Shown here piece after piece: positions 5,100 to 6,352 of a stretch of DNA of 6,352 nucleotides (its first letter is position 1; every line of letters starts with the position of its first letter). The notes under the pieces were generated by a model, which was not told the origin of the DNA, made no database searches, and saw nothing but the letters and a program-made list of their open reading frames with translations. The stretch spans positions 1 to 6,352 of the forward strand of contig LUYY01000238.1 of NCBI GenBank assembly GCA_001603415.1, read 5' to 3'. A program made the translations under genes and the position numbers. This stretch comes from Bacteroidales bacterium Bact_07. Lineage in GTDB: Bacteria; Bacteroidota; Bacteroidia; Bacteroidales; Tenuifilaceae.

Positions 5100-6350
5100 C
5101 TATTCATACCTTAGGGCTTCAATGGGGTCGAGCTTGGAGGCCTTTACGGCAGGGAAATAACCCGAGGCCAAGCCAACCAAAAATGAAATTACCAAACCGC
5201 CAAGTATCCATCCCCAAGGAATTATGAAAGGGCTACCGGTAAGGACTGAGACAAGATTCCCTATAAGGATGCCAAGTATTACCCCCAGTAAACCACCAAG
5301 TTGGCAAATGAGAATGGCTTCGAACAGGAACTGTTGCTTAATTTCCGACGATTTTGCACCAATAGCTTTACGGGTACCTATTTCGCGTGTGCGTTCAGCC
5401 ACCGCTACAAGCATAATATTCATTAGCCCAACCGCAGCACCAATAAGAGTAATTATTCCAATAACGGTTGCTGCTATGGAAACAAACTTCAGGTTTTCGA
5501 TGAGGAGTTTGGCAAGGTTATCGCTTTTTTCAATGTTAAAATCGCTCTCGTCGGTGGCGGAGAGATTTCGTACTATACGGAATACGCCTTCGGCCTCGCT
5601 CACAGCGGCTTCAAGCAATTTAGGGTCATAGGGCTGTATGCTGATGGAATAGTTCATGTTTGGACGCGAAAAGAATGCTGCCACATTGGTGTATGGCAGG
5701 TAAACCGAACGGTTTGGACCACCCCCAAACCCCGAACCCTTATTTTTGAGCACACCAATCACCCTATACTTTCCGCTCCCTACATTTATAAACTTATCAA
5801 TTGGGTTTTCGTTCTTCATAAACAGCTTGCTAGCCACTTCTTGGCCAATAATAGCCACGTGTCGGCTATCCTGTATGTCGATTGATGAGAAATTACGGCC
5901 TCGCTCTATTTCAACACCCGATACTTTCATAAACTCCTCATCAACGCCTCGAACTGAAATGTTGGGATTAGTTTTTTTGGACATGTACTTAATGGTGCTT
6001 GCTCCTGAAGCGTATACCGAGATTGAAACATCAGCAGGGAACCGGTAATCCTCCTTGAACTGACGTGCTTGTTGTAAGGAGATGTATGAATAGTTTTTCT
6101 TCCGATATCTATTTCCAGCAATATTAACATTTAACCCGCGGCTTTGAATGGTGAAGGTATTAGCGCCCATGCTCGTAAACGAACTGGTAAGGCTTCCTTC
6201 AATTGATTCGATTGCGGTTAGGATACCAACCAAAGCCATTATGCCTAATGAGATAATCAGAATGGTAAGAATGGATCTAAGTTTAGTTGCAAGTATTGAG
6301 TTTATTGAAATTCGAAAAATTTCGCCGTACAGGGTTAAGATTCGTTTCAT
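5100..6350 (-). CDS. MacB/FtsX-family ABC transporter permease
   Basis: Inner-membrane permease subunit of 416 residues, a usual length for the MacB type. After a short cytoplasmic N-terminus comes transmembrane helix 1 (about 25-45), then a large periplasmic MacB-type domain (about 46-285), then three C-terminal helices (about 289-315, 341-370, 380-400) forming the FtsX domain. The loop after the second helix carries the conserved AERTREIGTRKAIGAKSSEI (318-337), which contacts the ATPase, and the tail PAVKASKLDPIEALRYE is typical of the family. MacB-type transporters work by mechanotransmission, driving export of lipoproteins, peptides or drugs across the envelope with an adaptor and outer-membrane partner; the substrate cannot be told from this sequence. 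Unlike E. coli MacB the ATPase is not fused, so a separate ATPase gene is expected, most likely beyond the right edge. The ATG is 2 nt from the edge, so upstream signals cannot be judged. No terminator is evident after the TAG stop. Confidence 0.95.
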   Translation of the reverse strand: MKRILTLYGEIFRISINSILATKLRSILTILIISLGIMALVGILTAIESIEGSLTSSFTSMGANTFTIQSRGLNVNIAGNRYRKKNYSYISLQQARQFKEDYRFPADVSISVYASGASTIKYMSKKTNPNISVRGVDEEFMKVSGVEIERGRNFSSIDIQDSRHVAIIGQEVASKLFMKNENPIDKFINVGSGKYRVIGVLKNKGSGFGGGPNRSVYLPYTNVAAFFSRPNMNYSISIQPYDPKLLEAAVSEAEGVFRIVRNLSATDESDFNIEKSDNLAKLLIENLKFVSIAATVIGIITLIGAAVGLMNIMLVAVAERTREIGTRKAIGAKSSEIKQQFLFEAILICQLGGLLGVILGILIGNLVSVLTGSPFIIPWGWILGGLVISFLVGLASGYFPAVKASKLDPIEALRYE

Positions 6351-6352
6351 GC

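Noticed and set aside
5224..5631. Antisense open frame of 135 codons inside the permease gene
   Set aside because: Serine/arginine/isoleucine-rich shadow of the membrane-protein codons on the other strand, with no independent evidence of translation.

Overview
The window looks like chromosomal DNA of a Bacteroidota species, probably from the Bacteroidales/Marinilabiliales side, though the exact lineage is a guess. Evidence seen in the sequence: start codons lack a well-placed Shine-Dalgarno and follow A-rich leaders; several gene starts are preceded by the Bacteroidota promoter form TAnnTTTG, two with a TTG 20-22 nt upstream; and the gene families (LytTR response regulator, short transaldolase, YciO-like protein, MacB/FtsX-type permease) fit that phylum. 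The coding content is ordinary housekeeping, regulatory and transport genes. I found no mobile element, tRNA, rRNA or CRISPR array.

Layout. Positions 1-197 are non-coding and rich in 7-nt repeats. On the minus strand follow a stand-alone CheY-like receiver protein (198-623) and, upstream of it, a LytTR-type response regulator (767-1516). These may be one transcript read leftward from a promoter near 1573-1605. The 342-bp divergent gap 1517-1858 holds that promoter, an imperfect palindromic repeat (1663-1740), a heptad-phased tract (1751-1799) and a good rightward promoter (1798-1828). The rightward promoter serves a tight three-gene operon: transaldolase (1859-2515), YciO-like protein (2515-3138, overlapping by 1 nt) and MobA-like molybdenum cofactor guanylyltransferase (3145-3723, 6-nt gap). 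Type I glyceraldehyde-3-phosphate dehydrogenase (3876-4880) has its own -7 element and ends in a clear intrinsic terminator (4902-4930). After another repeat-rich gap (4931-5099) comes a leftward MacB-type ABC transporter permease (5100-6350) whose start lies 2 nt from the window edge.

How the genes relate: transaldolase and GAPDH both act on glyceraldehyde 3-phosphate, linking the non-oxidative pentose phosphate pathway to glycolysis, but they appear to be separate transcription units. The two response regulators have no sensor kinase in the window, and the permease has no ATPase partner in the window.

The most unusual signal is non-coding. All three longer intergenic regions carry stretches with 7-nt periodicity, from a perfect five-copy tandem array (48-82) to degenerate tracts where only one or two positions of each heptad are kept (160-187, 1751-1799, 5021-5069). 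Together with the palindromic element at 1663-1740 this is the best candidate here for an undescribed repeat system; its function, if any, cannot be read from the sequence.
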